Shown in pieces: positions 39,313 through 48,651 of a stretch of DNA of 64,000 nucleotides. How positions within the stretch are numbered: the first letter of the stretch is position 1; every line of letters starts with the position of its first letter. Source of the DNA: Arenibacterium halophilum (lineage in GTDB: Bacteria > Pseudomonadota > Alphaproteobacteria > Rhodobacterales > Rhodobacteraceae); assembly GCF_005938225.1 (NCBI RefSeq), contig NZ_VCPC01000001.1, forward strand, positions 1,301,213-1,365,212. Direction: 5' to 3'. The position numbers and the translations under genes are program-made. The notes beneath the pieces were generated by a model, which was not told where the DNA came from, did not search any database, and saw only the letters and a list, made by a program, of their open reading frames with translations.

Positions 39313-39864
39313 TTAGCGCGCTGTGATGAGCGTGAGCGTCGTGTCGCCGAAGCGGCGGGTATCGACAAGGTCGAAGCCGTCGGGGGCGGTTTGCGGGGCG
39401 TTTTCCTCCCAGACGATCAGTGCCTCGGGGGCGATCCACTTCGCCGTTAGGGCGGCGGTCAGCGCGCGGGCGCCAAGGCCCTTGCCGTAGGGGGGATCGA
39501 GAAAGACCAGATCAGCGGGCTGAGCGGTGTTTGCGCCCAGCTTGGTGGCATCCATGCGAAGAAGGTGGGTTGAGTCTGCGACGCCAAGCAGTTTGGCGTT
39601 GCGCTGGATCAGGCTGGCGCCGGTGCGGCCGTTTTCGACGAAGGTGACGTGATCGGCCCCGCGCGACAGGGCTTCGAGCCCCAAAGCGCCGGTTCCGGCA
39701 AAAAGGTCAAGCACCCGGGCGCCATCCACCACCCCGCGGGCGGCGAGGATCGAGAACAGGCTTTCGCGCACCCGGTCGGGCGTGGGGCGCAGATGCGCGC
39801 CAGCGTCGCCCTTGCCCAGCGGGGTCAGCGCGCGTCCGCGAAACCGGCCAGCGATGATCCTCAC
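39313..39864 (-). CDS. rsmD: 16S rRNA (guanine966-N2)-methyltransferase RsmD
   Basis: RsmD methylates G966 of 16S rRNA. The 183 aa begin MRIIAGRFRGRALTP and carry the SAM-binding VLDLFAGTGALGLEAL near 52-68 and the catalytic DPPYGKG near 118-124 (a DPPY variant of NPPY, usual for RsmD). Its ATG overlaps the stop of the FAD gene upstream (ATGA). Downstream is the REP-like half copy. Confidence 0.93.
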   Translation of the reverse strand: MRIIAGRFRGRALTPLGKGDAGAHLRPTPDRVRESLFSILAARGVVDGARVLDLFAGTGALGLEALSRGADHVTFVENGRTGASLIQRNAKLLGVADSTHLLRMDATKLGANTAQPADLVFLDPPYGKGLGARALTAALTAKWIAPEALIVWEENAPQTAPDGFDLVDTRRFGDTTLTLITAR

Positions 39865-41072
39865 GGTTTCAGCAGGGTCTTGAGCTCGGTTTCGGGGTTG
39901 GCGATGGCCTCCGGATCCGGGGATTTTCCGGCCTCGATCAGGCGCTTGCCAACCATATAGGCGCGCGGGTCGTTCATTGCGTCCACCGCCAGCAGCGTCT
40001 CGCCCGCGTAGTACCAGAACGACACGGTGGTGCCGTCGCCCGGGCGGGTCACGATATGGTCATAGCCGGTGTTCAGACCAGCGATCTGCAATTTCACGTC
40101 GTATTGATCAGACCAGAACCAAGGTTTCGCCTGATAGGCAATCTGTTCGCCCATCATGTTGCGGGCCACCACCTCGGCCTGATCGATGGCGTTCGGCACG
40201 CTTTCCAGACGAATCCGGCCATCGCGATACGGGAACGAGGCGCAATCGCCCGCCGCCCAGATGTGCGGATCGGAGGTGCGACCGTAGGCGTCGACGCGGA
40301 TACCATTTTCCAGCGTCACACCGGCCAGTTCGGCCAAGGTGGTCGAGGGCGCGATGCCGACGCCTGCGATCACGAAATCGACCTCGATCTCGCTGCCATC
40401 AGCGAGCACCGCCCCGGTGACCCGGTCGCCATCGCCGACCAGCCGGTCGAGCCCCACGCCTTCGCGAATCGTCACGCCGTGCTTCATATGCAGGGCGCGG
40501 AAATAGTCGCTGGTTTCCGGCGCGGCCACGCGTTGCAGGATGCGGTCGGCCATTTCGACCAGCGTCACCTGTACGCCGCGCTTGGCCGCCACCGCCGCCG
40601 CCTCGAGCCCGATATAGCCGCCGCCCACGATCAGCGCGCGGGCGCCTTCCGTCACGCGCGGCGCCAGCGCGTCAATGTCGGCAAGGGTGCGCACCACGAA
40701 GACGCCTTCGAGGTCGCCGCCGATGGCGCAGGGCAGACGACGCGGTTCGGACCCGGTGGTCAGCGCCAGCTGGTCATAGGACAGCACTTCGTCTCCGATG
40801 TGCAGCGTCTTGCCGTGGCGGTCGATCGCGGTGACCGAGGCGCCCATACGCAGATCGATGTCATTATCGGCGTAGAAGCTTTCGGGTCGCAGGAACAGGC
40901 GCTCGGCCTCCATGTCGCCCAGCAGATAAGCCTTGGACAAGGGCGGGCGCTGATAAGGGGGCACCGGTTCGGCCCCGATCAGCGTCACGCGGCCGTCGAA
41001 TCCGCTGTTGCGCAGCTTTGCCACAAGGGATGATCCGGCTTGTCCTGCTCCGACGACGACGATGTGACTCAT
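39861..41072 (-). CDS. FAD-dependent ferredoxin/rubredoxin-reductase-like oxidoreductase
   Basis: This 403 aa flavoprotein has two dinucleotide folds: VVVGAGQAGSSLV for FAD near residue 6 and LIVGGGYIGLEAAAV for NAD(P)H near 148, plus AAGDCASFP near 275. The C-terminal interface domain (PWFWSDQYDVKLQIAG) is typical of reductases serving P450 or dioxygenase ferredoxins (for example putidaredoxin reductase type). Its partner ferredoxin is not adjacent. The stop overlaps the rsmD start (ATGA), so it is in an operon with rsmD. Confidence 0.9.
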   Translation of the reverse strand: MSHIVVVGAGQAGSSLVAKLRNSGFDGRVTLIGAEPVPPYQRPPLSKAYLLGDMEAERLFLRPESFYADNDIDLRMGASVTAIDRHGKTLHIGDEVLSYDQLALTTGSEPRRLPCAIGGDLEGVFVVRTLADIDALAPRVTEGARALIVGGGYIGLEAAAVAAKRGVQVTLVEMADRILQRVAAPETSDYFRALHMKHGVTIREGVGLDRLVGDGDRVTGAVLADGSEIEVDFVIAGVGIAPSTTLAELAGVTLENGIRVDAYGRTSDPHIWAAGDCASFPYRDGRIRLESVPNAIDQAEVVARNMMGEQIAYQAKPWFWSDQYDVKLQIAGLNTGYDHIVTRPGDGTTVSFWYYAGETLLAVDAMNDPRAYMVGKRLIEAGKSPDPEAIANPETELKTLLKP

Positions 41073-41165
41073 GACTTCTAGACCTCTGGTAGATGCAGGA
41101 CATATTGTGGCGCGACCCTATATGCGTCACAACGCAAAAGGCAATTCACCAACAGGGGGACCATG

Positions 41166-41654
41166 ATGACAATATCCAAAGGCGATACGCTTCCCGAGGC
41201 CACGCTGGTACAACTCGGCGAAAAAGGCCCCGAGCCGGTCGCTCTGGCCGACAAGACAAAAGGCCGAAAGGTCGTGATTTTCGCGGTGCCGGGAGCCTTT
41301 ACCCCGACCTGCCATTCGGCCCACGTGCCCAGCTTCATCCGCACCAAGGATCAGTTTGACGCAAAAGGCGTGGACGAGATCATCTGCGTTTCGGTCAACG
41401 ACCCCTTCGTGATGAAGGCCTGGGGTGAGGCAACCGGGGCAAATGCCGCCGGGATCACCATGCTCGCCGATGCGGGCAGCGAATTCACCAAGGCGATCGG
41501 TATGGACTTCGACGCACCGCCCGCCGGGCTGATGGCGCGTTCGAAACGATATGCGATGCTGGTGGAAGACGGCGTTGTCAGCGTTCTGAACGAAGAAACC
41601 GCGCCGGGCGCCTGCGAAGTGTCGGCGGGCGAAGGGCTGCTCGACTCGATGTAA
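41166..41654 (+). CDS. Peroxiredoxin (PRX5-like)
   Basis: This 162 aa protein reduces peroxides. The peroxidatic Cys is in PGAFTPTCHSAHVP near residue 49, which is the PRX5/AhpE-like signature, and a second Cys near residue 75 and one in APGACEVS near 150 could resolve it. I chose the second ATG (41166), since the ggggga site ends 5 bases before it; 41163 is also possible. It is divergent from the flavoprotein gene by 93 bp. Confidence 0.92.
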   Translation: MTISKGDTLPEATLVQLGEKGPEPVALADKTKGRKVVIFAVPGAFTPTCHSAHVPSFIRTKDQFDAKGVDEIICVSVNDPFVMKAWGEATGANAAGITMLADAGSEFTKAIGMDFDAPPAGLMARSKRYAMLVEDGVVSVLNEETAPGACEVSAGEGLLDSM

Positions 41655-41664
41655 AACGCGGCTC

Positions 41665-41688
41665 CGGCGCGGGGGCTTGCCCGCGCCG
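41665..41688. terminator. Bidirectional terminator between the peroxiredoxin gene and mscS
   Basis: A perfect 9-bp stem cggcgcggg / cccgcgccg has a 6-base loop, and an outer arm pair aaacgc / gcgttt extends it with a small mismatch region. It lies in the 42-bp gap between convergent genes. Confidence 0.75.
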
Positions 41689-41696
41689 GGTGCGTT

Positions 41697-42578
41697 TCAG
41701 GCAGCTTGCTCAGCCTGATCGGTTTGTTCTGGCTGCTCCAGCGTACCGACGATCGTGCGCGTCGGGAACGGGATATCGACGCCCGCTTTATCAAGCGCCT
41801 CTTTCACCGCGCGTTTCATATCGGCCTGATACTGGAAATACTCGGCACTGTCGCACCACGCCCGCACGAGGAAATCTACCGAGCTGTCGCCAAGGTTGTT
41901 CACCTGGATGAACAGCGCCGGGTCGTCATGGGTGCGCGCGTCAGAAGTGATCGCGTCGCGGATCACCTGCTCGGCCTGTTTCAGGTTCACACCATAGCCC
42001 ACGCCAAAGGTCCATTCCGCGCGCCGCGTCGGATAAACCGAATAGTTGGTGATCGTGTTGCCCCAGACCTCGGAATTCGGAACGATGATCTGCACATTCC
42101 CGAGGCTGGCAAGTTCGGTGTAGTTCAGCGTGATCGATTTGACGGTGCCCATTTCGCCGTTCACCTCGACGAAATCGCCGGTCTTGATGGGACGAAAGAA
42201 AATCAGCATCACGCCGGCCGCCACGTTCGACAGCGTGCCCTGCAACGCCAGCCCGACAGCCAGACCGGCGGCGCCGATCATCGCGACGATGCTGGTGGTG
42301 CGCACGCCAAAGGTGTTCAGCACGAACAGCGCGGTAAACGCCAGTATGGTATATCGCAGGACCGAGCCGAGGAAATCGAACAGTGTCACATCCAGATGTG
42401 CGTGCCGTTCGCCAATGGCCTGCACTCGTCTGTGGACCCAGCTTGCCAGCATCCAGCCCACCAGAAGAATGGCGATGGCCGCCAGTACCGATCCGGCCAG
42501 CGACGCCAGAAATTCCAGCGTCAGCAGATCGCCCAGAGTGTTCCCAACGTAGATTTCCGTGTTCAGCAAATCCTGCAT
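41697..42578 (-). CDS. mscS: Small-conductance mechanosensitive channel MscS family
   Basis: This 293 aa channel opens on membrane tension during hypo-osmotic shock. It has three membrane segments (about residues 24-48, 68-90 and 95-125). TM3 is the pore helix, with AAGLAVGLALQGTLSN holding the Gly/Ala pattern of MscS, followed by the beta domain (FFRPIKTGDFVEVNGEMGTV). The C-terminus ends with many Gln/Glu residues. It begins in a TAATG overlap with the pterin dehydratase gene, an unexpected partner. Confidence 0.92.
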   Translation of the reverse strand: MQDLLNTEIYVGNTLGDLLTLEFLASLAGSVLAAIAILLVGWMLASWVHRRVQAIGERHAHLDVTLFDFLGSVLRYTILAFTALFVLNTFGVRTTSIVAMIGAAGLAVGLALQGTLSNVAAGVMLIFFRPIKTGDFVEVNGEMGTVKSITLNYTELASLGNVQIIVPNSEVWGNTITNYSVYPTRRAEWTFGVGYGVNLKQAEQVIRDAITSDARTHDDPALFIQVNNLGDSSVDFLVRAWCDSAEYFQYQADMKRAVKEALDKAGVDIPFPTRTIVGTLEQPEQTDQAEQAA

Positions 42579-42877
42579 TACGTCTCCATCAAACTGTCCA
42601 TCTTGCGGGCCAGTTTTGCGTCCAGCGCACTTAGCCCGTCGACGTCATGGGTTATCAGTTCCACATGTACCGTCTTGTATACATTGCGCCACTCGGGGTG
42701 ATGGTTCCATTTTTCCGCCCAAAAAGCGACCTTGGTCATCCATGCGAAGGCGGCGATGAAGTCATCGAACACGAAGGTCTTGGCAATCGCGTCGCGGTCG
42801 TCGGTCAGGGACCAGCCCGCCTCGAACAGCGGTGTCAGCAGCGGCCCCCGCGTTTCATCCGACAGTTTCTCGGTCAT
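42578..42877 (-). CDS. phhB: Pterin-4a-carbinolamine dehydratase
   Basis: It recycles tetrahydrobiopterin or another pterin cofactor, and assists molybdopterin-related enzymes in some bacteria. The 99 aa include the active-site [16 protein letters not shown] with two His, and [11 protein letters not shown] near 77. It shares one base with the start of mscS and with the stop of the DUF482 gene (42877), so all three are tightly coupled. No phenylalanine hydroxylase gene is in the window, so its role may differ from PhhB. Confidence 0.92.
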   Translation of the reverse strand: MTEKLSDETRGPLLTPLFEAGWSLTDDRDAIAKTFVFDDFIAAFAWMTKVAFWAEKWNHHPEWRNVYKTVHVELITHDVDGLSALDAKLARKMDSLMET

Positions 42878-44064
42878 TATTCCTGCTCCTCGACATTTGC
42901 TTTTCTAAACGGGCCGTATTCGGTCAGTATCTCGATTTCTTCCGCCACGGCCTCGCGCTCGGCTTCCAGATAGCGCGCGACCGCATCCGAGAAACCCGGA
43001 TCGGCGATCCAGTGCAGGCTGTGCGTTTCGCTGGGCAGGTATCCGCGCGCCAGCTTGTGTTCGCCCTGCGCCCCGGCCTCGACCCGGGACAGCCCGCGCG
43101 CAAGGGCGATGTCGATGGCCTGATAGTAACACAGTTCGAAATGCAGGCAGGGATGGTGTTCGGTGCAGCCCCAATACCGGCCAAACAGTGCCGCGCGCCC
43201 GATGAAATTCAGCGCCCCGGCGACCCAGCGACCATCGCGTTCGGCCAGCACAAGCGCAATATCGTCGCGCAACGTCTCTTGCGCGATGTCGAAGAACTGC
43301 CGCGTCAGATAGGGCGATCCCCATTTGCGCGCGCCCGTGTCCTGATAGAACCGCCAGAAGGCATCCCAATGCTCGGGCTGTATGTCATCGCCTTGAAAGG
43401 TGTGAATGGTACCGCCAAAGCCCTGCGCCTGCGCGCGCTCCTTTCGGATATTCTTGCGCTTGCGCGACGACAGGCTGGAAAGGAAGCCGTCGAAATCGCC
43501 ATAGCCGTCATCGTGCCAGTGAAACTGTTGCGTGACGCGGTGCATCAGCCCCATCTGGGCGCCCGCCTCGGCCTCGGCTTGGGTGCAGAAGGTCGCGTGC
43601 AGCGACGAGATATTGTTGTTTGCCGCCAGTTGCACCGCGCCCTGCACCAGCGCGGGCAGCGCGATGCCCTCGTGACCGGGGCGCAGCAGGAACCGCCGCC
43701 CGGTGGCCGGGGTAAAGGGCACCGCAATCTGGAGCTTTGGATAATACCGGCCCCCTGCCCGTTCATAGGCGTGGGCCCAGTTGTGGTCGAAGATGTATTC
43801 GCCCTGGCTGTGCGATTTCACGTACATTGGCGCGACGCCGATCACCTGCCCGCCGCTGCGCGCGCTGATGTACTGTGGCTGCCAGCCCGTGCCCGGGCCG
43901 ACCGATCCGCTGTCTTCCAGCGCCGACAGAAACCGATAGGTGGTAAACGGATCGTTAGGCGCGCCACCATCCGCCGCCTCGGGGCAGGCGCAGGCATCCC
44001 AATCGTCGGCGCCAATGCCCGCTATGGCGGGGTGAACGGTGATCTCAATCTCTGCCTGATCCAT
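42877..44064 (-). CDS. DUF482 / FemAB-like acyltransferase-fold protein
   Basis: This 395 aa protein matches the peptidogalycan (DUF482, PF04339) family, which has the GNAT-like FemAB fold. Conserved blocks are [17 protein letters not shown] near 38-55, [18 protein letters not shown] near 88, [16 protein letters not shown] near 107 and [17 protein letters not shown] near 200. Function is unproven; roles in peptidoglycan or lipid modification have been suggested. It lies upstream of phhB and mscS in the same run. Confidence 0.88.
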   Translation of the reverse strand: MDQAEIEITVHPAIAGIGADDWDACACPEAADGGAPNDPFTTYRFLSALEDSGSVGPGTGWQPQYISARSGGQVIGVAPMYVKSHSQGEYIFDHNWAHAYERAGGRYYPKLQIAVPFTPATGRRFLLRPGHEGIALPALVQGAVQLAANNNISSLHATFCTQAEAEAGAQMGLMHRVTQQFHWHDDGYGDFDGFLSSLSSRKRKNIRKERAQAQGFGGTIHTFQGDDIQPEHWDAFWRFYQDTGARKWGSPYLTRQFFDIAQETLRDDIALVLAERDGRWVAGALNFIGRAALFGRYWGCTEHHPCLHFELCYYQAIDIALARGLSRVEAGAQGEHKLARGYLPSETHSLHWIADPGFSDAVARYLEAEREAVAEEIEILTEYGPFRKANVEEQE

Positions 44065-44111
44065 GCTGTCCCCGCCGTGGTTCCCCTAATGTGTGGCCGG
44101 CCGGCGCAGCG

Positions 44112-44897
44112 TCAACCCGTTGAGGTCAAAGGAATTGCTGCGGCGTAGCCCTCGAAGGTGATGTTGTGGGCCACGGCGCGCGCTGCCTCTTCCGCCTGCT
44201 GTGACCGGATCGTCCAGCACAGCACCGGAACCCCAGCGGCGCGCAGTTCTGCCACGCGCGGGCGCGCCAGGTCGCGGGCCTGATGGCTGATGAAACTGGC
44301 GCCAACCCGGTCAAAATCCGGGATCTCGCGCAGGTGGTCGCACAGCTCGGGGCGCAGCGGCCAATCGTCATGGGCATAATCCGACGTGGTCAGCCCACGC
44401 GGGATTCCGTCCAACAGCCGGGCCATTTCCGCCATGCCGTTTGGGTTGAAGGACATCACCGCAACCGGCCCGTCATAGTTTACCAAAGCCGTCGCGGTCG
44501 CCTGTTCCAGCGGGCCGACATCGGGGCCCATGGCGCCGTCCTGATCCTTCAACTCGATCAGAAGCGGCACGCGCCCGGCCACTTTTGACAGAACCTGCGC
44601 CAACGTCGGGATGGTTTCGCCGTCGCCATGCAGCAGCGCGATGTCGCCCAGTTGCGCGGCGGTATGTTCGCGCACCGTACCGGGCGCGCCCGTCAGCCGT
44701 TCAAGTTCGTAGTCGTGAAACACCACGGCCTGACCGTCCTTGGTCAGCTGCAAGTCGATCTCGATCCCATAGCCTGCGGCGACGGCCGCACCGATGGCCG
44801 AGAGGCTGTTTTCAGGGCGTCCCCGAGTCACGTCATGCAGGGCGCGATGGGCAATTGGCGCGGTCAGAAAGGCGCGCGGCAGATCGGGGCGGCTCAT
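44112..44897 (-). CDS. Glycerophosphodiester phosphodiesterase
   Basis: It hydrolyses glycerophosphodiesters to glycerol-3-phosphate and an alcohol. The 261 aa have the TIM-barrel GDPD motifs: IAHRALHDVTRGRPENSL near 15-32 with the catalytic His, EIDLQLTKDGQAVVFHD near 46-62 with Glu, Asp and the second His, and LLIELKDQD near 110. No signal peptide is visible, so it is probably cytoplasmic (UgpQ-like). Its ATG overlaps the RidA stop (ATGA). Confidence 0.92.
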   Translation of the reverse strand: MSRPDLPRAFLTAPIAHRALHDVTRGRPENSLSAIGAAVAAGYGIEIDLQLTKDGQAVVFHDYELERLTGAPGTVREHTAAQLGDIALLHGDGETIPTLAQVLSKVAGRVPLLIELKDQDGAMGPDVGPLEQATATALVNYDGPVAVMSFNPNGMAEMARLLDGIPRGLTTSDYAHDDWPLRPELCDHLREIPDFDRVGASFISHQARDLARPRVAELRAAGVPVLCWTIRSQQAEEAARAVAHNITFEGYAAAIPLTSTG

Positions 44898-45352
44898 CGG
44901 ATTTCAAAGATGCCTTCGATTTCGACGGCCACACCCAGCGGCAGCGCGGCGGCGGACACGGCTGAACGGGCATGGCGGCCCTTGTCGCCCAAAAGCTCGA
45001 CCAGAAGGTCCGAGGCGCCGTTGATTACCTTAGGCTGGTCGGTGAAATCGCCTGTGGAATTGACGAACCCGGTCAGCTTGACCACCCGTTCCAGACGCCC
45101 AAGATCGCCATCGCATGCGGCCCGCACCTGCGCCAGCAGCGACAGCGCACAGCGCTGCGCGGCGGCGGCGCCTTGTTCAACAGTCAGCGACTCGCCCAGC
45201 TTGCCGCGAATGGGCCCCGACGCATCGGACGAGATCTGGCCCGACACGTACAATGTGGTGCCCACCCGCACGAAAGGCACGTAGTTCGCGGCGGGTGCCG
45301 GGGCATCCGGCAGGGCAAGGCCAAGGTCGGTCAGTTTCTGGTCGATGGTCAT
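44894..45352 (-). CDS. RidA family protein
   Basis: RidA proteins deaminate reactive enamine/imine intermediates from PLP enzymes. The 152 aa belong to the longer RidA subgroup (VRVGTTLYVSGQISSD near 30-45, LTGFVNSTGDF near 93-103, and the conserved Arg in HARSAVSAAALPLGVAVEI near 127). The gene is upstream of the GDPD gene in an operon. The N-terminal KLTDLGLALPDAPAP stretch is typical of the subgroup. Confidence 0.9.
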   Translation of the reverse strand: MTIDQKLTDLGLALPDAPAPAANYVPFVRVGTTLYVSGQISSDASGPIRGKLGESLTVEQGAAAAQRCALSLLAQVRAACDGDLGRLERVVKLTGFVNSTGDFTDQPKVINGASDLLVELLGDKGRHARSAVSAAALPLGVAVEIEGIFEIR

Positions 45353-45429
45353 GAGGCGCGCTCCGGCAGGCTGGATTTGCCGGGACGCTAGACCATTTCG
45401 CAGGCCGGTTGAAAGGCTTTTCCCGCCGA

Positions 45430-46734
45430 TCAGCTTTCGCGGAACGCCTTGGTAAAGTAGTCGGCCAGCGGCTTCACCAGATAGGCCAGCGGCGTGTGAT
45501 CATCGGTGCGGATATAGGTTTCGACCGGCATCCCCGGGATCAGCACGGTGCCTGCGGGCAGGCGCTCGGCCTCGCCGTCGTTCAGCACGATTTCCGCCCG
45601 GTAGAAGGAAAACTGCCCGTTCGCGTCCTCGAAGGCGTCAGCGGAAATCTTGGTGACATGGCCGAAAACCTCGGGCGTTTCGCGTTGATCCAGCGCCGAG
45701 AATCGCAGCGACACGTTCTGCCCCAGCGTGATCTTGTCGATGTCCGTAGGTTCAACCCGGGCGGCGATCACCAGCGGGCGATCCTGCGGCACAAGGTAAA
45801 GCACCGGCTCTGCGGGGCGAATAACCGAGCGTGGTGTAAACACTTGAAGTCCGTAGACGATTCCCGACACCGGCGCGGTGATATCCAGCCTGTCCAGCCG
45901 GTCGCGCAGGCTGCGCCGCTGTTCGGCAAGTTCCAGCTCGCGATATTGCAGATCGCGCAGGCGGGTGATCGCCTCTTCCCGCTGGCGCGAGCCAAGTTTC
46001 AGGACCTCGATATCAATCTCTGTGATTCGACCTTCTGCCTGGGCCTCGGATGCGGTGAGTTCACCCAAAGTCCCGTCAAGGTTGGCCGAGGTGCGTTGCA
46101 GATTCAGCACCGTGCCCGCCTGCGCCAGGCCACGATCCAGCAGCGATTGCTGATTGCTCAACTCGACCTGGATCAGATCAAGCTGCCGGGTCAGTGAGGA
46201 TTGCTGTGCCTTGATCCCGACAATCTGGTCGCGAATCTGATTGCGCCGCTTTTCAAGCTGCTGAATTTCATTCGAGACAGATTCCTGCCGGGCCTGGAAA
46301 AGGCGACGCTGACCTTCGATCAGTTCCTCGACTTCGGGGCGGCCCTGCGACGCCTCGATCAGCGCCGGGTCGAATTCGATGGTGTCAGCGTTATCGCGTT
46401 CGGCCTCGAGTCGCCCTCGCCGAGACATCAGTTCGAACAACTGCCCTTCGGTGATCAGAAGTTCAGACCGCAACTGGCTGGAATCAAGCCGAATCAGCGG
46501 TTCGCCTACGGCAACCTCGTCGCCTTCATCCACCAGAATTTCATCGACGACGCCACCGTCGGGATGCTGGACCACCTGGCGGTTGCGGTCCACCTCGATC
46601 CGGCCGGTCGCGATGACGGCTCCGGCGATCTGCGTCAGCACCGCCCAGGTGCCGAAACCGCCCACCAGCACAAGCAAACCGATCAGCCCGATGATGACCT
46701 GCCGGCGCGCCGACCATGCCTTATCGTCGCTCAT
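45430..46734 (-). CDS. Type I secretion membrane fusion protein (HlyD/PrtE type)
   Basis: This 434 aa adaptor links the inner-membrane ABC exporter to an outer-membrane TolC channel. It has a single N-terminal membrane anchor (IIGLIGLLVLVGGFGTW near 14-30). A lipoyl half-motif follows (RNQVVQHPDGG, VDEILVDEGDEVAVGEPL). A long coiled coil from about 85 to 270 has many Gln/Glu/Arg heptads, then the second lipoyl half with ITAPVSGIV. I chose the ATG at 46734, which overlaps the ABC gene stop (ATGA). No outer-membrane partner is in the window. Confidence 0.92.
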   Translation of the reverse strand: MSDDKAWSARRQVIIGLIGLLVLVGGFGTWAVLTQIAGAVIATGRIEVDRNRQVVQHPDGGVVDEILVDEGDEVAVGEPLIRLDSSQLRSELLITEGQLFELMSRRGRLEAERDNADTIEFDPALIEASQGRPEVEELIEGQRRLFQARQESVSNEIQQLEKRRNQIRDQIVGIKAQQSSLTRQLDLIQVELSNQQSLLDRGLAQAGTVLNLQRTSANLDGTLGELTASEAQAEGRITEIDIEVLKLGSRQREEAITRLRDLQYRELELAEQRRSLRDRLDRLDITAPVSGIVYGLQVFTPRSVIRPAEPVLYLVPQDRPLVIAARVEPTDIDKITLGQNVSLRFSALDQRETPEVFGHVTKISADAFEDANGQFSFYRAEIVLNDGEAERLPAGTVLIPGMPVETYIRTDDHTPLAYLVKPLADYFTKAFRES

Positions 46735-48551
46735 CGCACGCCCCCCATGGCCGCGGTTTTCTGAATATCTTCGTGGTTTGCAACCATTTCGCGCAGCACC
46801 TTGTCCTTCGGGCCAAAGGCTGCGCGCGTACCTTGATCCAGCACCAGCAGCGTATCGCATTCCTGAATCGCCGCCGGACGATGCGCCATGATCAAACAAG
46901 ACCGCCCTTCGGCTTTCAGCGCGCGAATCGCGTGGTTCAGCGCCTGCGAGCCTTCATTGTCGAGGTTCGAGTTCGGCTCGTCCAGGATCACGATTACCGG
47001 GTCATCATACAGCGCGCGCGCAAGTGCGATCCGCTGCATCTGGCCTCCCGACAGGCGCCCGCCCCCCGTGGTGACGCGCGTGTCATACCCATCGGGCAAG
47101 TGCACGATCATGTCGTGCGCGGCCGCCTTCTTGGCCGCGGCGACCACCTTGTCGGCATCAGGCTGAGAACTGAGCCGCGCGATATTTTCCGCGATGGTGC
47201 CATCAAACAGTTGCACCCGCTGCGGCAGGTAGCCGATATGCGTACCCAGAACGTCGGGCGCGTATTGATCCAGCCCCGCGCCATCCAGCCGCACGATTCC
47301 CCCGGCCGGGCGCCAGACACCGGTCAGCGCCCGCGCCAGCGTGGATTTTCCCGCGCCCGATGGGCCGATCACGCCAACCGCCTGCCCCGGTTCGACCTTG
47401 AAGCTGACCGTGCGCAGCGACGCACGCGAATCGCCGGGCGGCACGATGGTCAGCGATTGCACGTCCAGCTTGGCCTTGGGTTTCGGCAAGGCCGTGCGCG
47501 GCTGTTCTTCTGGCGTCTTTTCAAGCAGATCGGCCAGCGAATTCCAGCCTTTGGCGGCCCGCTGCACAAGCGCCCACTGGCCAATCGCCAGTTCGATCGG
47601 CGCCAGCGCGCGCCCCATCAGGATGGACCCTGCGATCATTCCGCCCGGTGTCATTTCCCCAAGCAGCACCAGATAGGCGCCAAGCCCCAGCATCGCCGAC
47701 TGCAGAAACAGGCGCAGCGTTTTCGTCAGCGACGAAAACGAGCCGCCCACGTCATTGGCAACAACCGTTTCAATCAGCGAGGTATCACGCGCCACTTTCC
47801 AGCGCCGGAAGGCGGCACCGCGCATCCCCATGCTCTGGATCATTTCCGATTCGCCGCGAATCTGTTCCGAAATCAGGCCCGCGCGATGGGTGGCCATATT
47901 GGCCTGGTTCAAGGGCCGCTTGGAAAACACCTGGTTCAGCACCGTGATCAGCACCAGAACCGCCCCGCCGCCCAGCGCCAGCATGCCAAGCCACGGGTGG
48001 AACAGCATGATCCCGGCCAAGAAGACAGGTGTGAACGGAATATCGAACACCGCCATCAACACGGGCGAGGCAATCAGCCGCTGTACCGATTCCAGATCGG
48101 CCAGCCCGGTCTGCGCGGCCGGGTCGGGCGCGACGGACGACCGGCGAATCATCGCATCGAACACCCGCCTGTCCAGCGCGGCCTGAAACCGCGCCCCGAC
48201 GCGCGCCATGATCCGCCCGCGCGTGTAATCCAGAACGCCCATCACGCCATACAGGAACACCACCAGCAGCGACAGCGCGACCAGCGTGGCCACCGACCGG
48301 CTGCCCAGCACCCGGTCATACACCTGCAGCATATACAGCGGGCCGGTCAGCATCAGCAGGTTGGCGAACACGCTGAACAGGCCGACAATCCAATAAAGCG
48401 ACCGGCTTTGACGGCGGACGCTGCGCAATTCTTCCCGACCTGAGTTCGGTCTCACCTGTTCACCTGCCTGACTGTCCGGATCGCCCCCGCGTCGCGCAAA
48501 ATCGTGCGTGAATGCGCCAAACGTCGCCCCGGTCTGTTTCTTAACTGCCAC
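46731..48551 (-). CDS. Type I secretion ABC exporter, PrtD/HlyB-like without peptidase domain
   Basis: This is a 606 aa transporter. The N-terminal 50 residues are polar, followed by six membrane segments from about 55 to 330. The nucleotide-binding domain has Walker A GPSGAGKST near 395, signature LSGGQMQR near 497, Walker B VILDEP near 520 and His in MAHRPA near 552. It lacks an N-terminal C39 peptidase, as in PrtD exporters of RTX proteins with C-terminal signals. It is divergent from mlaA. The substrate is not encoded here. Confidence 0.93.
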   Translation of the reverse strand: MAVKKQTGATFGAFTHDFARRGGDPDSQAGEQVRPNSGREELRSVRRQSRSLYWIVGLFSVFANLLMLTGPLYMLQVYDRVLGSRSVATLVALSLLVVFLYGVMGVLDYTRGRIMARVGARFQAALDRRVFDAMIRRSSVAPDPAAQTGLADLESVQRLIASPVLMAVFDIPFTPVFLAGIMLFHPWLGMLALGGGAVLVLITVLNQVFSKRPLNQANMATHRAGLISEQIRGESEMIQSMGMRGAAFRRWKVARDTSLIETVVANDVGGSFSSLTKTLRLFLQSAMLGLGAYLVLLGEMTPGGMIAGSILMGRALAPIELAIGQWALVQRAAKGWNSLADLLEKTPEEQPRTALPKPKAKLDVQSLTIVPPGDSRASLRTVSFKVEPGQAVGVIGPSGAGKSTLARALTGVWRPAGGIVRLDGAGLDQYAPDVLGTHIGYLPQRVQLFDGTIAENIARLSSQPDADKVVAAAKKAAAHDMIVHLPDGYDTRVTTGGGRLSGGQMQRIALARALYDDPVIVILDEPNSNLDNEGSQALNHAIRALKAEGRSCLIMAHRPAAIQECDTLLVLDQGTRAAFGPKDKVLREMVANHEDIQKTAAMGGVR

Positions 48552-48651
48552 AAATTGTTTAAGGGACTATCCAACATCTGTGAACTGCTTCGCAATGGCT
48601 TACATGGTACCGGTGCCCGCGACCGGCCCCACCGATTGGACACTTGAAAGA

